DNA from: an uncultured Alphaproteobacteria bacterium
GTDB lineage: Bacteria; Pseudomonadota; Alphaproteobacteria; Rickettsiales; UBA1997
Direction: 5' to 3'
DNA: 17,298 bases
Assembly: GCA_903927415.1 (NCBI GenBank)
Contig: CAIYMZ010000041.1
Location: 1-17,298 of the forward strand
Under the pieces are notes generated by a model. It was not told the DNA's origin and did not search any database. It was given only the letters and a program-made list of their open reading frames with translations. Shown here in pieces: positions 7,877-15,499 of the stretch (its first letter is position 1; every line of letters begins with the position of its first letter). Made by a program: the position numbers and the translations under genes.

Positions 7877-8683
7877 CTACTGAGCTACTTTTGCAAGAGC
7901 TTCTGCTGCTTTAGCTTTTTTCTCTTCCGCTTTTTTCTTCAAAAGAGCAATTACCGCCCTACCTTCAACAACACTAGAAGTGCTAAGTATAAAAGTTTGA
8001 TTAATTTTTAGGTCAATTGTGGTTTCAACCTGATTGTCTTTATTAACAATTGGAGCGACCTCTTCTTTACGTCCAGATAAAATTTTCCATTTACTCATGC
8101 TCAGCTTCCACAACAATTTTATATGGTCTTTTTGCACGGATTTGAGATAAAGCTCTTTCTCTTTGTCGTTAGTTTCTGAGGTAATTTTTTTATCATTAAT
8201 CCATACCACCCAATCGCGCGAAGTGAAGTATATTATGGATGCGAGATAGATGTAAGATTTTTCGTTTTCTTCGTTTCTTTTTTCTTCTTGTTTAATTTTT
8301 TCGGCCTCCGCTGCTTTTGCCTGCTCTTCTTTGCTTAAATTTTTAGGATCACCTCCTTCTGTTAACTCATCTGGGGTATAAATTTGATTATTTTTAAATG
8401 AGTCGATTGCGCGATCAATGCGACCATTTTCTTCGTCATCGAACATCAGGGAAGAAGTTTGGTTATAAATCAAAATGCTTGTTAAAGCATCTTTCACCTT
8501 ACTTGGAGTAACTACTGAACCAGAACTATCTTGCTTGGTTATTGGTGTTTTTGTAGCAGATGATTTACTGGGCAAATTCTTTTCGACAAAAGTTGGCTCT
8601 GCCGCTGCTTGCGCGAAAGAATCCAGGGATAATAGCGCCAATACTAGCGATAGAGCGATTCTACAATTCTGGATTTTTCTCAC
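7877..8683 (-). CDS. Secreted PilP/GspC-like periplasmic protein
   Basis: A 268-residue protein with a clear signal peptide: basic MRKIQNCR, a hydrophobic stretch to about residue 22, and a likely cleavage after AQA (24-26). After a low-complexity Ser/Thr/Lys part and a charged helix (116-142, rich in Glu, Lys and Ala) comes a compact beta-rich segment (143-235), with IYLASIIYFTSRDWVVWINDKKI and later VETTIDLKINQTFIL. That pattern (sidedness of a small beta domain ending in a 'ikvNqtf' strand) resembles the PilP/GspC homology region that links the inner-membrane platform to the secretin. The tail is Lys/Ala-rich. It overlaps the upstream gene by 23 bp. The family call rests on architecture and position, not on a search. 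Confidence 0.55.
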   Translation of the reverse strand: MRKIQNCRIALSLVLALLSLDSFAQAAAEPTFVEKNLPSKSSATKTPITKQDSSGSVVTPSKVKDALTSILIYNQTSSLMFDDEENGRIDRAIDSFKNNQIYTPDELTEGGDPKNLSKEEQAKAAEAEKIKQEEKRNEENEKSYIYLASIIYFTSRDWVVWINDKKITSETNDKEKELYLKSVQKDHIKLLWKLSMSKWKILSGRKEEVAPIVNKDNQVETTIDLKINQTFILSTSSVVEGRAVIALLKKKAEEKKAKAAEALAKVAQ

Positions 8684-9386
8684 TAGGAACCTCTTTTTTT
8701 ACATCTTTTAAATCTGATTTTTTATCATCAGTAGCTTCTTTGGATTTGACTTCATCTTTTTTCTCCGCCTCTTTTTGTTTGTAAACATACCAATTAAAAT
8801 CGACTTTTCCACTCACCGATCCACTTCCCTTTCCCGAGCTAATCGATACCAAATCTTGAGCGTTGTAACTTTTATTTTTCCTAATTTCTAGACTGGTTAT
8901 GATGGGATATCCCGGCAGTGAGCCGATAAATTCACTTATGAAGGATAGCGCCCTGACATCGTTAGCGGCATTAAAAGTTAATCCTACAGTTGTGAATAAA
9001 ACATTCACAGTGCTGCGCTTTAACGCGCCCTCTTTAATGAGCTCTGGTAACACAACTCTGATTTCCGGATTAATGATCGAATGTTTTTCTGCGACTGTGG
9101 CCATCATGGCGTTGATATCATCCATTTTAATGCCATTGGTATTTTTCTTATTGGCCGTAACTTTTTTCCATAGCTCTTTATATTTTTTGGTCTCGGTTGC
9201 TTTGCTTTCGACCTCTACCGCCTGATTCTTAAACTCTGCCGTCTCGCTTTTAATTTTTGAAACCGCACTGTTAACCCCATTTTTTTCGTGAAAAGCGTAA
9301 CCAACCACAGCGCAAGAAATAAGCAGCAAAATCCCTGAGGCAGAAAAATTAATAATAATTTTTTTACGTAAATTCAGGATTTTCAT
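8661..9386 (-). CDS. PilO/GspM-like inner-membrane protein
   Basis: A 241-residue single-pass protein: short basic cytoplasmic N-terminus, membrane helix at about 11-31, a coiled-coil-like segment (36-78), then a globular domain (100-172). This domain contains VNVLFTTVGLTFNAANDVRALSFISEFIGSLPGYPIITSLEI, the alternating strand-helix pattern of a PilO/GspM ferredoxin-like fold. The C-terminal 40 residues are a Lys/Glu-rich disordered tail. PilO-type proteins form inner-membrane heterodimers with PilN below the secretin. It begins 6 bp after the stop of the larger gene upstream and overlaps the next one, so the three are almost certainly one operon. Sequence identity to known PilO is not assessable here. 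Confidence 0.6.
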   Translation of the reverse strand: MKILNLRKKIIINFSASGILLLISCAVVGYAFHEKNGVNSAVSKIKSETAEFKNQAVEVESKATETKKYKELWKKVTANKKNTNGIKMDDINAMMATVAEKHSIINPEIRVVLPELIKEGALKRSTVNVLFTTVGLTFNAANDVRALSFISEFIGSLPGYPIITSLEIRKNKSYNAQDLVSISSGKGSGSVSGKVDFNWYVYKQKEAEKKDEVKSKEATDDKKSDLKDVKKEVPSEKNPEL

Positions 9387-9392
9387 CGAGGG

Positions 9393-10934
9393 TTATTTTG
9401 TTACCGTAAAGTCAACCGGGAAGTCGTAATACTTTTTGTTAAAATCAATATTTTGTGGAAGGGCTGGATACTCGACTTTATTGCCCTCAAGGTTTATTTT
9501 TACCTCGTTGGTTAAGGTATCAAATTCTGTAAATAAATCCTCAATGTCACCGCCTTGGTTAAAAAGTTTTCCACCAAAACTGATGTTATAATTTGAAGTT
9601 TTTGTAGGAAATTTGGCGTTAAATCCGACTAGAGAATAAGAAAAATGATCTAGTTTTACGTTAAAAGTTTTGAGAAATTTTAATTTGATATAAAATTCAA
9701 TAAAATTTCCCCCAACCGATCCAAGCAATTCTTCCATCTTCCCAAAGTCAGCTATTTGTTCAAAATCAATGGCTTCGACGCTTTCATCAGATTGTTCTAT
9801 TTCTAAGGCTGCGCGCTTCAATTTTGTTAATTCCTGCATAGCGGAAAATTTCTCTACCTCAGCTGTTTCAATTATTTCGGCAACTTTATCTTTGGCGGAA
9901 AGAGTGAATAGTGCCGCAGCGCAAATCGTGATAACTAAAAATAAATTTAGGTAGTAAGAGGATCTCAGAATGAAAAAAAACTTATCTAAAAGAGTAATTT
10001 TTGGTGTAGTAAATTTTAGAATTTTTTTCTCTTTCGAAAAAACTTTAGAGATTAATAGATCACAAAAATTACTATCCTGAGGCAAAAGTTTGGCATAACC
10101 AATCTTCTTAGCAATTTCGTGCGGAGTTTGATTAACAAAGTTTAATTCAACGTTATTGATGCTTTTAATCGCTTCCAAAACTTTGCTTGGAAAAATGTTG
10201 ACGATATCAAGCTCTGCCATCAGCAAATCAGGAAACAAGCGTTTTAGATATTCAAAAGTGCTGTAAATATCCTGCTCATATTTTTCTAAAAAATCCGCTT
10301 GTTCAAAGTTATAATTAACAACCCGTGTAAAAATAATTCCTTGATCCGAAAACACGATTTGTCTGATTCCACTAACCTTGTTTTGCATCACTAAGCAGTA
10401 GAGATCGTTTTTTTTATTTTGAACTTTTGACTGTGATTTAATGCTATTTTTTAGTGGTTTAAACAGGTTAAAAGCTTCAATTGGCAACATGTAAATACCG
10501 ACCAACCTATTTGAAGCATCTAATAAAAATTCAAGCCATTTGTTAATTATCTCAGAGCTTGATGACGAAACAAATAAACATTCCCAACGATTATTTGCTC
10601 GCTGCTTTGCTGGCAATTTTTTTTGATTAAGAATGATGTAATTTTTTAAACTCTCTTTGTCGCTATCATTGATTAAATCACGCTTGATGATGCGCAAAAG
10701 ATCGCTTTTTTTAACCGAAGGATAAACTTTTTTTCTGTAGCTCTGGTCAATCGTATCAAGTAACACGTAAATTGGAGCAGATTTATTCTTAGACAAAAGA
10801 ACACCAAGTTCTTTTTTCGCATCATCATTAAGCTCATCCAAATAAATTTTATTTTTTATTTCACAGCCATCGTGCAAAGCTACAACCGCACCGTAATTTC
10901 CTATTGTGATAACAATATTTTTTTGAGAAAACAT
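9393..10934 (-). CDS. PilM/PilN- or GspL-like bitopic assembly-platform protein
   Basis: A 513-residue protein with an N-terminal cytoplasmic part of about 320 residues, one membrane helix (about 326-347, YYLNLFLVITICAAALFTL), a coiled-coil-like stretch (350-385) and a C-terminal periplasmic domain. The N-terminal part opens with strand-like VITIGNYGAVVALHDG and has IYVLLDTIDQSYRKKVYPSVKKSDLLRIIKRDL, reminiscent of the actin-like fold of PilM/GspL. The cytoplasmic actin-like part plus a membrane-anchored PilN-like part in one chain is the GspL architecture. In pili and type II secretion this protein links the assembly ATPase to PilO/GspM. It is the first gene of a three-gene minus-strand operon. 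No ATPase, pilin or secretin gene is in the window, so the machine cannot be identified. Confidence 0.55.
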   Translation of the reverse strand: MFSQKNIVITIGNYGAVVALHDGCEIKNKIYLDELNDDAKKELGVLLSKNKSAPIYVLLDTIDQSYRKKVYPSVKKSDLLRIIKRDLINDSDKESLKNYIILNQKKLPAKQRANNRWECLFVSSSSSEIINKWLEFLLDASNRLVGIYMLPIEAFNLFKPLKNSIKSQSKVQNKKNDLYCLVMQNKVSGIRQIVFSDQGIIFTRVVNYNFEQADFLEKYEQDIYSTFEYLKRLFPDLLMAELDIVNIFPSKVLEAIKSINNVELNFVNQTPHEIAKKIGYAKLLPQDSNFCDLLISKVFSKEKKILKFTTPKITLLDKFFFILRSSYYLNLFLVITICAAALFTLSAKDKVAEIIETAEVEKFSAMQELTKLKRAALEIEQSDESVEAIDFEQIADFGKMEELLGSVGGNFIEFYIKLKFLKTFNVKLDHFSYSLVGFNAKFPTKTSNYNISFGGKLFNQGGDIEDLFTEFDTLTNEVKINLEGNKVEYPALPQNIDFNKKYYDFPVDFTVTK

Positions 10935-10969
10935 TTGAATTTGCGATTCTTTTAAAAGATTTTCTTTTG

Positions 10970-10996
10970 AAAGACGTGGTTTTAAAAACCGTCTTT
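10970..10996. promoter_or_regulatory. Imperfect palindrome in the divergent promoter region
   Basis: Bases 10970-10975 (AAAGAC) plus 10978-10983 (GGTTTT) pair with AAAACC and GTCTTT ending at 10996, giving a 12-bp imperfect dyad with a 2-nt bulge. It is central in the 88-bp gap between the pilus-like operon (minus) and acpS (plus). It could be an operator for either direction or an RNA hairpin; I could not place confident -35/-10 boxes. Confidence 0.35.
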
Positions 10997-11022
10997 AAAC
11001 ATGCAATTTTATTTCAAAAAAA

Positions 11023-11415
11023 ATGATCCTCGGGGTTGGAACTGACTTAATTTTAATCGAAAGAATTGAGGAACTCATTTTGCAATTCAAAGAAAAATTT
11101 ATCGAAAGAATTTTCACTTCTAACGAAATTTTAAAAGCAAAGAATTCTTCATATTGCGCAGCATTTTACGCCAAAAGATTCGCGGCTAAAGAAGCTTGTT
11201 CCAAGGCTATAGGTCTTGGTATCGGACGCGGAATTAATTTCAAAGATATCGAAATTTCGAATGACAATTTCGGTAAACCACAAATAAAAATTTTGAACAG
11301 CAAAGAAAATTTTTTAGCTAAACATTTCGGCTGCAAAAATTTTGCAATTCATCTTTCTCTCACTGACGAAAAAACAATGGCTAGCGCCTTCGTCATAATC
11401 GAAAAAATTTCATGA
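11023..11415 (+). CDS. acpS: Holo-[acyl-carrier-protein] synthase
   Basis: A 130-residue phosphopantetheinyl transferase of the AcpS group, which moves 4'-phosphopantetheine from CoA onto apo-ACP. Visible signatures are ILGVGTDLILIERI (2-15) with the Mg-binding Asp8, the FAAKEACSKAIG motif (53-64) with Glu57 and Lys61, FGKPQI (83-88) and HLSLTDEKTMASAFV (110-124). Length is normal. It starts the plus-strand run opposite the pilus-like operon, and its end overlaps the gpsA start by 4 nt (ATGA). It is separated from the rnc/lepB neighbours seen in many proteobacteria. Confidence 0.93.
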   Translation: MILGVGTDLILIERIEELILQFKEKFIERIFTSNEILKAKNSSYCAAFYAKRFAAKEACSKAIGLGIGRGINFKDIEISNDNFGKPQIKILNSKENFLAKHFGCKNFAIHLSLTDEKTMASAFVIIEKIS

Positions 11416-12380
11416 AAAAAATTTTAGTAATCGGCGCTGGAGCTTGGGGAACAGCGCTCGCAAACCTTCTCGCCAAAAATTCCTGCGAAGTTTTTCTGAG
11501 TGCGAATGATGCAAAAATCATCGCCGAAATTAATCAAAAAAAATCGAATCAAAAATTTTTGCCGAACGTAAAATTAAATTCGCATATCAAAGCTGTGGCT
11601 GATTTTGCCAGCGAAATAAATTCGGCAGATTTTGTTTTTATCGTCACACCAAGTTCAAGCGCGACACAAGTTTTTGAAAAAATTTCCAAATTAAAAATTT
11701 CAAAAAATTGTAAATTTGTGATTTGCTCAAAAGGTGTTGAGCCGAAGAGCCTACTGCTTTTAAGTGACGCTTTCGAAAAAATTACCGGCTTAAAAAATTA
11801 CGCAATTTTGTCGGGGCCGAATTTTGCAATCGAAGTGGCGAATGAAGTTCCAACCGTCACCACCATTGCTGCAAAAAATAAAAAACTCGGCGCAGAAGTA
11901 ATAAAAATATTGAACAATAATCATTTCCGCGCCAGCTATTTTGCCGATCCGCGCAGTGCTGAAATTTGTGGCATCGTCAAAAATATTATTGCGATTGGTT
12001 GTGGGATTGTTGACGGACTTGGTCTTGGAGTGAATGCCAAAGCTGCTGTGGTGATGAAAGGAATTTCTGAAATTCAAACTTTGTGCAAAAAACTTGGTGC
12101 CTCGATCGACATCACAAACGCCGCAGGTTTCGGAGATATTTTCCTCACCTGCTCCTCCGAAAAATCGCGCAATAATTCGCTCGGAAAATTAATCGCTGCC
12201 GGAAAAAAACCTGAATCCGGAAAAACTTACGAAGGTGCTGCATCCGCTCAGGCCATTGCCGCAATCGCTAAAAAACTTAAATTGAAACTGGATTTGTGCG
12301 AAGAGGTGAACGAGATTTTGAGCAAGAAATTTTCTTCTACGGAAATCAAAAAACGAATCGTTGCAGCAATTTTGAAGTAA
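11412..12380 (+). CDS. gpsA: Glycerol-3-phosphate dehydrogenase [NAD(P)+]
   Basis: A 322-residue GpsA that reduces dihydroxyacetone phosphate to sn-glycerol 3-phosphate, the backbone for phospholipids. The N-terminal Rossmann motif is GAGAWGTALA (8-17). VTPSSSA (79-85), CSKGVE (105-110), SGPNFAIEVA (134-143) and the catalytic lysine region GIVKNIIAIGCG (187-198, Lys190) follow. GFGDIFLTC (239-247) and SRN (252-254) complete the substrate site. Length matches the family. It overlaps acpS by 4 nt and is probably co-transcribed with it. A cruciform-like repeat begins 25 bp downstream. Confidence 0.95.
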   Translation: MKKILVIGAGAWGTALANLLAKNSCEVFLSANDAKIIAEINQKKSNQKFLPNVKLNSHIKAVADFASEINSADFVFIVTPSSSATQVFEKISKLKISKNCKFVICSKGVEPKSLLLLSDAFEKITGLKNYAILSGPNFAIEVANEVPTVTTIAAKNKKLGAEVIKILNNNHFRASYFADPRSAEICGIVKNIIAIGCGIVDGLGLGVNAKAAVVMKGISEIQTLCKKLGASIDITNAAGFGDIFLTCSSEKSRNNSLGKLIAAGKKPESGKTYEGAASAQAIAAIAKKLKLKLDLCEEVNEILSKKFSSTEIKKRIVAAILK

Positions 12381-12404
12381 CGAAGCCGCGCTGACTCCCC
12401 ACAT

Positions 12405-12498
12405 CGTCATCCTTGGTCTGAAAGGCCGAGGATCTCGGGAGTTTTTGCTTCGGAGTTTCAACTCCGGAGATCCTCGGAGCGAAGCTCCAAGGATGACG
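12405..12498. repeat. Cruciform-like composite inverted repeat before guaA
   Basis: The outer arms CGTCATCCTTGG (12405-12416) and CCAAGGATGACG (12487-12498) are perfectly complementary, as are CGAGGATCTC (12427-12436) and GAGATCCTCG (12467-12476). Each side also has its own small hairpin between these arms (GGAGC-GAA-GCTCC at 12476-12488 on the right), and a central hairpin CGGAGTT/AACTCCG lies at 12451-12466. Together they would give a multi-armed structure. The start of the element, ACATCGTCA (12401-12409), recurs at 15631-15639 in another repeat. Confidence 0.85.
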
Positions 12499-12540
12499 AG
12501 AAAGAGAGTGCCAAGAATAACGAAATTTAATTTAATCCCA

Positions 12541-14133
12541 ATGACCAACACCATCCTAATCATCGACTTCGGCAGCCAAGTCACACAACTAATCGCTCGC
12601 AGAATTCGCGAGTTCGGAGTTTTTTCCGAAGTAAAAAATCCCGACATCACTTTTGATGCCATCAAGAAACTCGCGCCTTCAGCTATCATCCTTTCCGGCG
12701 GTCCCGCTTCGGTTTACGAAAAAGGTGCGCCGACAATCGACAAAAAAATCTTCGAACTTGGCTTGCCGATTTTAGGAATCTGCTACGGCGAGCAGCTAAT
12801 CTGTCACTTGCTCGGCGGTAAAGTCGGAAAATCTTTTGAGCGCGAATTTGGCAAGGCGGAAATCAAAATTATTTCCAATTCGCTGCTCTTCAAATCGGTT
12901 AAAAATAAACAAGTTTGGATGTCTCACGGCGATCACATCAGCAAAATTCCTGCCAGCTTCAAAGTGATCGCCAACACAGGAAACGCACCCTTCGCCGCCA
13001 TTGCCGACGAGAAGAAAAAAATCTACGGTGTGCAATTTCATCCCGAAGTTTTGCACTCACTTGACGGCAAAAAAATCATCGAAAATTTCGTCATCAACAT
13101 TGCCGGCTGCAAGCCCGACTGGAGCATGAAAAATTTCAAAAAAGATGAAATTGCTGAAATCAAAAAAATCGTTGGCAAAAAACGTGTGATCTGCGGACTA
13201 AGTGGTGGCGTGGATTCATCGGTTGTTGCGGCGTTGATCAATGAAGCAATCGGCAAACAGCTCACTTGCATTTTTGTCGATCACGGTTTGTTGCGCAAAG
13301 GTGAGGGCGCTCAAGTGAAAGAAGTTTTTGGCGACGGGCGTGGATTAGGATCCCCCTATTTAGGGGGATCGAGTCGACGCGTTAGCGCGACGAAGGGGGT
13401 GCATAATTTCATCTACGTTGACGCTTCCAAACTCTTCCTCTCCAAGCTCAAAGGCGTTTCCGATCCCGAAAAAAAACGCAAAATTATCGGCAAAACTTTT
13501 ATCGAAGTGTTTGATGCAGAGGCCAAAAAAATAAAAGACGCAGACTTCCTCGCGCAAGGCACGCTCTATCCAGACGTCATTGAATCATCTCATCCAAGCG
13601 GTGGAAAAAGTCAGACGATTAAGTCGCATCACAATGTCGGCGGTCTGCCGAAAAAAATGAAATTGAAACTGCTCGAGCCAGTCAGGATGCTCTTCAAAGA
13701 CGAGGTACGAGTTTTAGGAAAAGAGCTTGGATTGCCTGACGCTGTGGTCGGACGCCATCCATTTCCTGGCCCAGGATTAGCCATTCGCATCATCGGCGCA
13801 ATCACGCCGGAAAAAATAAAAACACTGCAAGAAGCAGACGCCATCTACATCGACGAAATAAAAAAAGCGGGGCTCTACAATGAAATCTGGCAAGCATTTT
13901 CGGTTTTATTGCCAATCAAAACCGTCGGCGTAATGGGCGACGGCCGCACTTACGAAAATGTTTTGGCCTTACGCGCAGTAACATCAGTTGATGGCATGAC
14001 GGCAGACGTCTACCGCTTCGATCCCGAATTTTTATGCAACGTCACCAGCCGCCTCATCAACGAAGTGCGCGGCATTAATCGCGTGGTTTATGATTTTACT
14101 TCCAAGCCGCCGGGAACGATTGAGTGGGAGTGA
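12541..14133 (+). CDS. guaA: GMP synthase (glutamine-hydrolysing)
   Basis: A 530-residue GuaA that converts XMP to GMP with ATP and glutamine. The N-terminal class I amidotransferase has the nucleophile Cys81 in GICYGEQ and the His168/Glu170 pair in VQFHPEV. The ATP-pyrophosphatase domain has the P-loop LSGGVDSSV (220-228), and the dimerisation domain ends with the canonical PPGTIEWE. E. coli GuaA has 525 residues. Between Asp265 and Val287 this protein carries about 21 extra residues (GRGLGSPYLGG, then SSRRVSATKG) coded by a hairpin-rich insert; without them it would be about 509. The reading frame is open upstream to 12445, but that part is repeat DNA; the ATG at 12541 gives the family N-terminus. 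pyrC follows after 43 bp. Confidence 0.96.
   Translation: MTNTILIIDFGSQVTQLIARRIREFGVFSEVKNPDITFDAIKKLAPSAIILSGGPASVYEKGAPTIDKKIFELGLPILGICYGEQLICHLLGGKVGKSFEREFGKAEIKIISNSLLFKSVKNKQVWMSHGDHISKIPASFKVIANTGNAPFAAIADEKKKIYGVQFHPEVLHSLDGKKIIENFVINIAGCKPDWSMKNFKKDEIAEIKKIVGKKRVICGLSGGVDSSVVAALINEAIGKQLTCIFVDHGLLRKGEGAQVKEVFGDGRGLGSPYLGGSSRRVSATKGVHNFIYVDASKLFLSKLKGVSDPEKKRKIIGKTFIEVFDAEAKKIKDADFLAQGTLYPDVIESSHPSGGKSQTIKSHHNVGGLPKKMKLKLLEPVRMLFKDEVRVLGKELGLPDAVVGRHPFPGPGLAIRIIGAITPEKIKTLQEADAIYIDEIKKAGLYNEIWQAFSVLLPIKTVGVMGDGRTYENVLALRAVTSVDGMTADVYRFDPEFLCNVTSRLINEVRGINRVVYDFTSKPPGTIEWE
13336..13398 (+). repeat. Palindromic insert inside guaA, in frame
   Basis: Two hairpins sit in the extra segment of guaA. 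One is GATCCCCCT (13349-13357) pairing with AGGGGGATC (13362-13370) around ATTT. The other is GTCG plus CGC pairing with GCG plus CGAC around GTTA (13373-13391, one bulged A). The boundaries 13336-13398 are estimated from where the protein departs from and rejoins the GuaA family. A length of 63 bp keeps the frame. Confidence 0.72.
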
Positions 14134-14176
14134 GGGCAGTTAAGAATTATCAATTAACAAATTAACAATTTTTGCG

Positions 14177-15493
14177 ATGTCAAAGTTTGAATTTCCTTAC
14201 ACAGATCCAATTTCTTCGGATAAAAAAATTCTCTACAAAAATGCGCGGATTATTGATCCGAAGTCAGGCTACGACCAGCTTGGCGAGCTGTTGACGATTG
14301 GCGATAAAATTGCGGATTTCGGTTCAAAGCTCGATGCAGCAGATGCGGAAATTATTGATTGCGGCGGAAATGTTTTGGCGCCGGGATTGATCGACATCCA
14401 AGTTCATTTTCGTTATCCGGGGCAAACTCACAAAGAAGATTTAGCTTCGGGAAGCATGTCAGCAGTGGCTGGAGGTGTGACCACAGTTGTGTGTCAACCT
14501 AACACTTCGCCAACAATTGATTCAGTTGAAGTTCTAAACGACATCCACGAAACCGCGCGGCGCTTGGCTCACTGCAATATTCTCGCTTACGCTTGCGTCA
14601 CAAAAAATATGAAAGGCGAAGAGCTCGCAGATTTACCGGCGTTGAAAAAGGCTGGGGCAGTAGGCTTCACAGATGATGGTCTGCCGGTAATGAATGCGCA
14701 ATTAATGCGCCGAGCTTTTGAAAATTCGCGCGATCTTGGCGTTGTGATTGCGCAACATGCGGAAGATTTAAATCTCACAAATAAAGGCTGCATCAATGAA
14801 GGAGAAGTGTCGCAAAAGCTTGCTGTGCGCGGTATCCCAAACATTTCCGAATCGGTAATTGTTGAGCGCGATTTGGCAATTTTGGAGGCAATTGGCGGAC
14901 GTTACCACTTGCTTCACGTCTCAACTCGCGAAGCTCTCGATGCCATCAAACGCGCGAAGGACAAGGGTTTAGCGGCCACAGTCGAAGTTTGTCCGCATCA
15001 TTTTTTACTCACCGACGAGCAAATTTTGAAGTCAGGAACTAACGCCAAAATGAATCCGCCACTACGTTCAGAAAAAGACCGCGCCGCTCTGATTGAAGGC
15101 CTGCGCAGCGGATTAATTGACGCGATTTCCACCGACCACGCGCCGCATGACATCGCCTCGAAAGAAAAAAATTTGCAGGAAGCGAGCTTTGGAATCGTCG
15201 GCGTTGAAACCATGCTGCCATTGAGTTTGCTGCTCTATCACCAAAAAATTTTATCGCTGAAAGATTTGCTGGCGAAGATGACTTGCAACGCCGCGAAGAT
15301 TATTAATTTCGACGGTGGCGAAATCAAAAAAGGTGCGCGCGCAGATTTGACGCTGATTGATCTCGACCACAAATGGGTGATCGATCCACAAAAATTTTAC
15401 AGCAAATCCAAAAATTCTCCCTTTGGCGGGTTTGAGGTGAAGGGACGTGCGGTGATGACGGTTGTTGGTGGGAAGAAAGTTTTTGAGCTTTAA
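14177..15493 (+). CDS. pyrC: Dihydroorotase (class I), metal-site variant
   Basis: A 438-residue amidohydrolase of the class I dihydroorotase type, which closes carbamoyl-aspartate to dihydroorotate in pyrimidine synthesis. Family motifs are APGLID (68-73), QVHFRYPG (75-82), AGGVTTVVCQPNT (98-110), GFTDDGLPV (163-171), QHAED (193-197, His194), LLHVST (245-250, His247), NPPLR (293-297) and STDHAPH (318-324, Asp320). In active class I enzymes the second motif is normally HVHFREPG or close to it. Here the first metal His is Gln75 (codon CAA) and the Glu/Asp before PG is Tyr80, while the other ligand positions look intact. It is either an enzyme with an altered metal site or one drifting towards a structural partner of aspartate transcarbamoylase. 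pyrB is not in this window. Confidence 0.9.
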   Translation: MSKFEFPYTDPISSDKKILYKNARIIDPKSGYDQLGELLTIGDKIADFGSKLDAADAEIIDCGGNVLAPGLIDIQVHFRYPGQTHKEDLASGSMSAVAGGVTTVVCQPNTSPTIDSVEVLNDIHETARRLAHCNILAYACVTKNMKGEELADLPALKKAGAVGFTDDGLPVMNAQLMRRAFENSRDLGVVIAQHAEDLNLTNKGCINEGEVSQKLAVRGIPNISESVIVERDLAILEAIGGRYHLLHVSTREALDAIKRAKDKGLAATVEVCPHHFLLTDEQILKSGTNAKMNPPLRSEKDRAALIEGLRSGLIDAISTDHAPHDIASKEKNLQEASFGIVGVETMLPLSLLLYHQKILSLKDLLAKMTCNAAKIINFDGGEIKKGARADLTLIDLDHKWVIDPQKFYSKSKNSPFGGFEVKGRAVMTVVGGKKVFEL

Positions 15494-15499
15494 TTCAAT

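Noticed and set aside
12445..12540. Upstream extension of guaA giving a 562-residue protein
   Set aside because: The extra 32 codons are the right half of the cruciform repeat and short spacer; the family N-terminus begins at the ATG at 12541.
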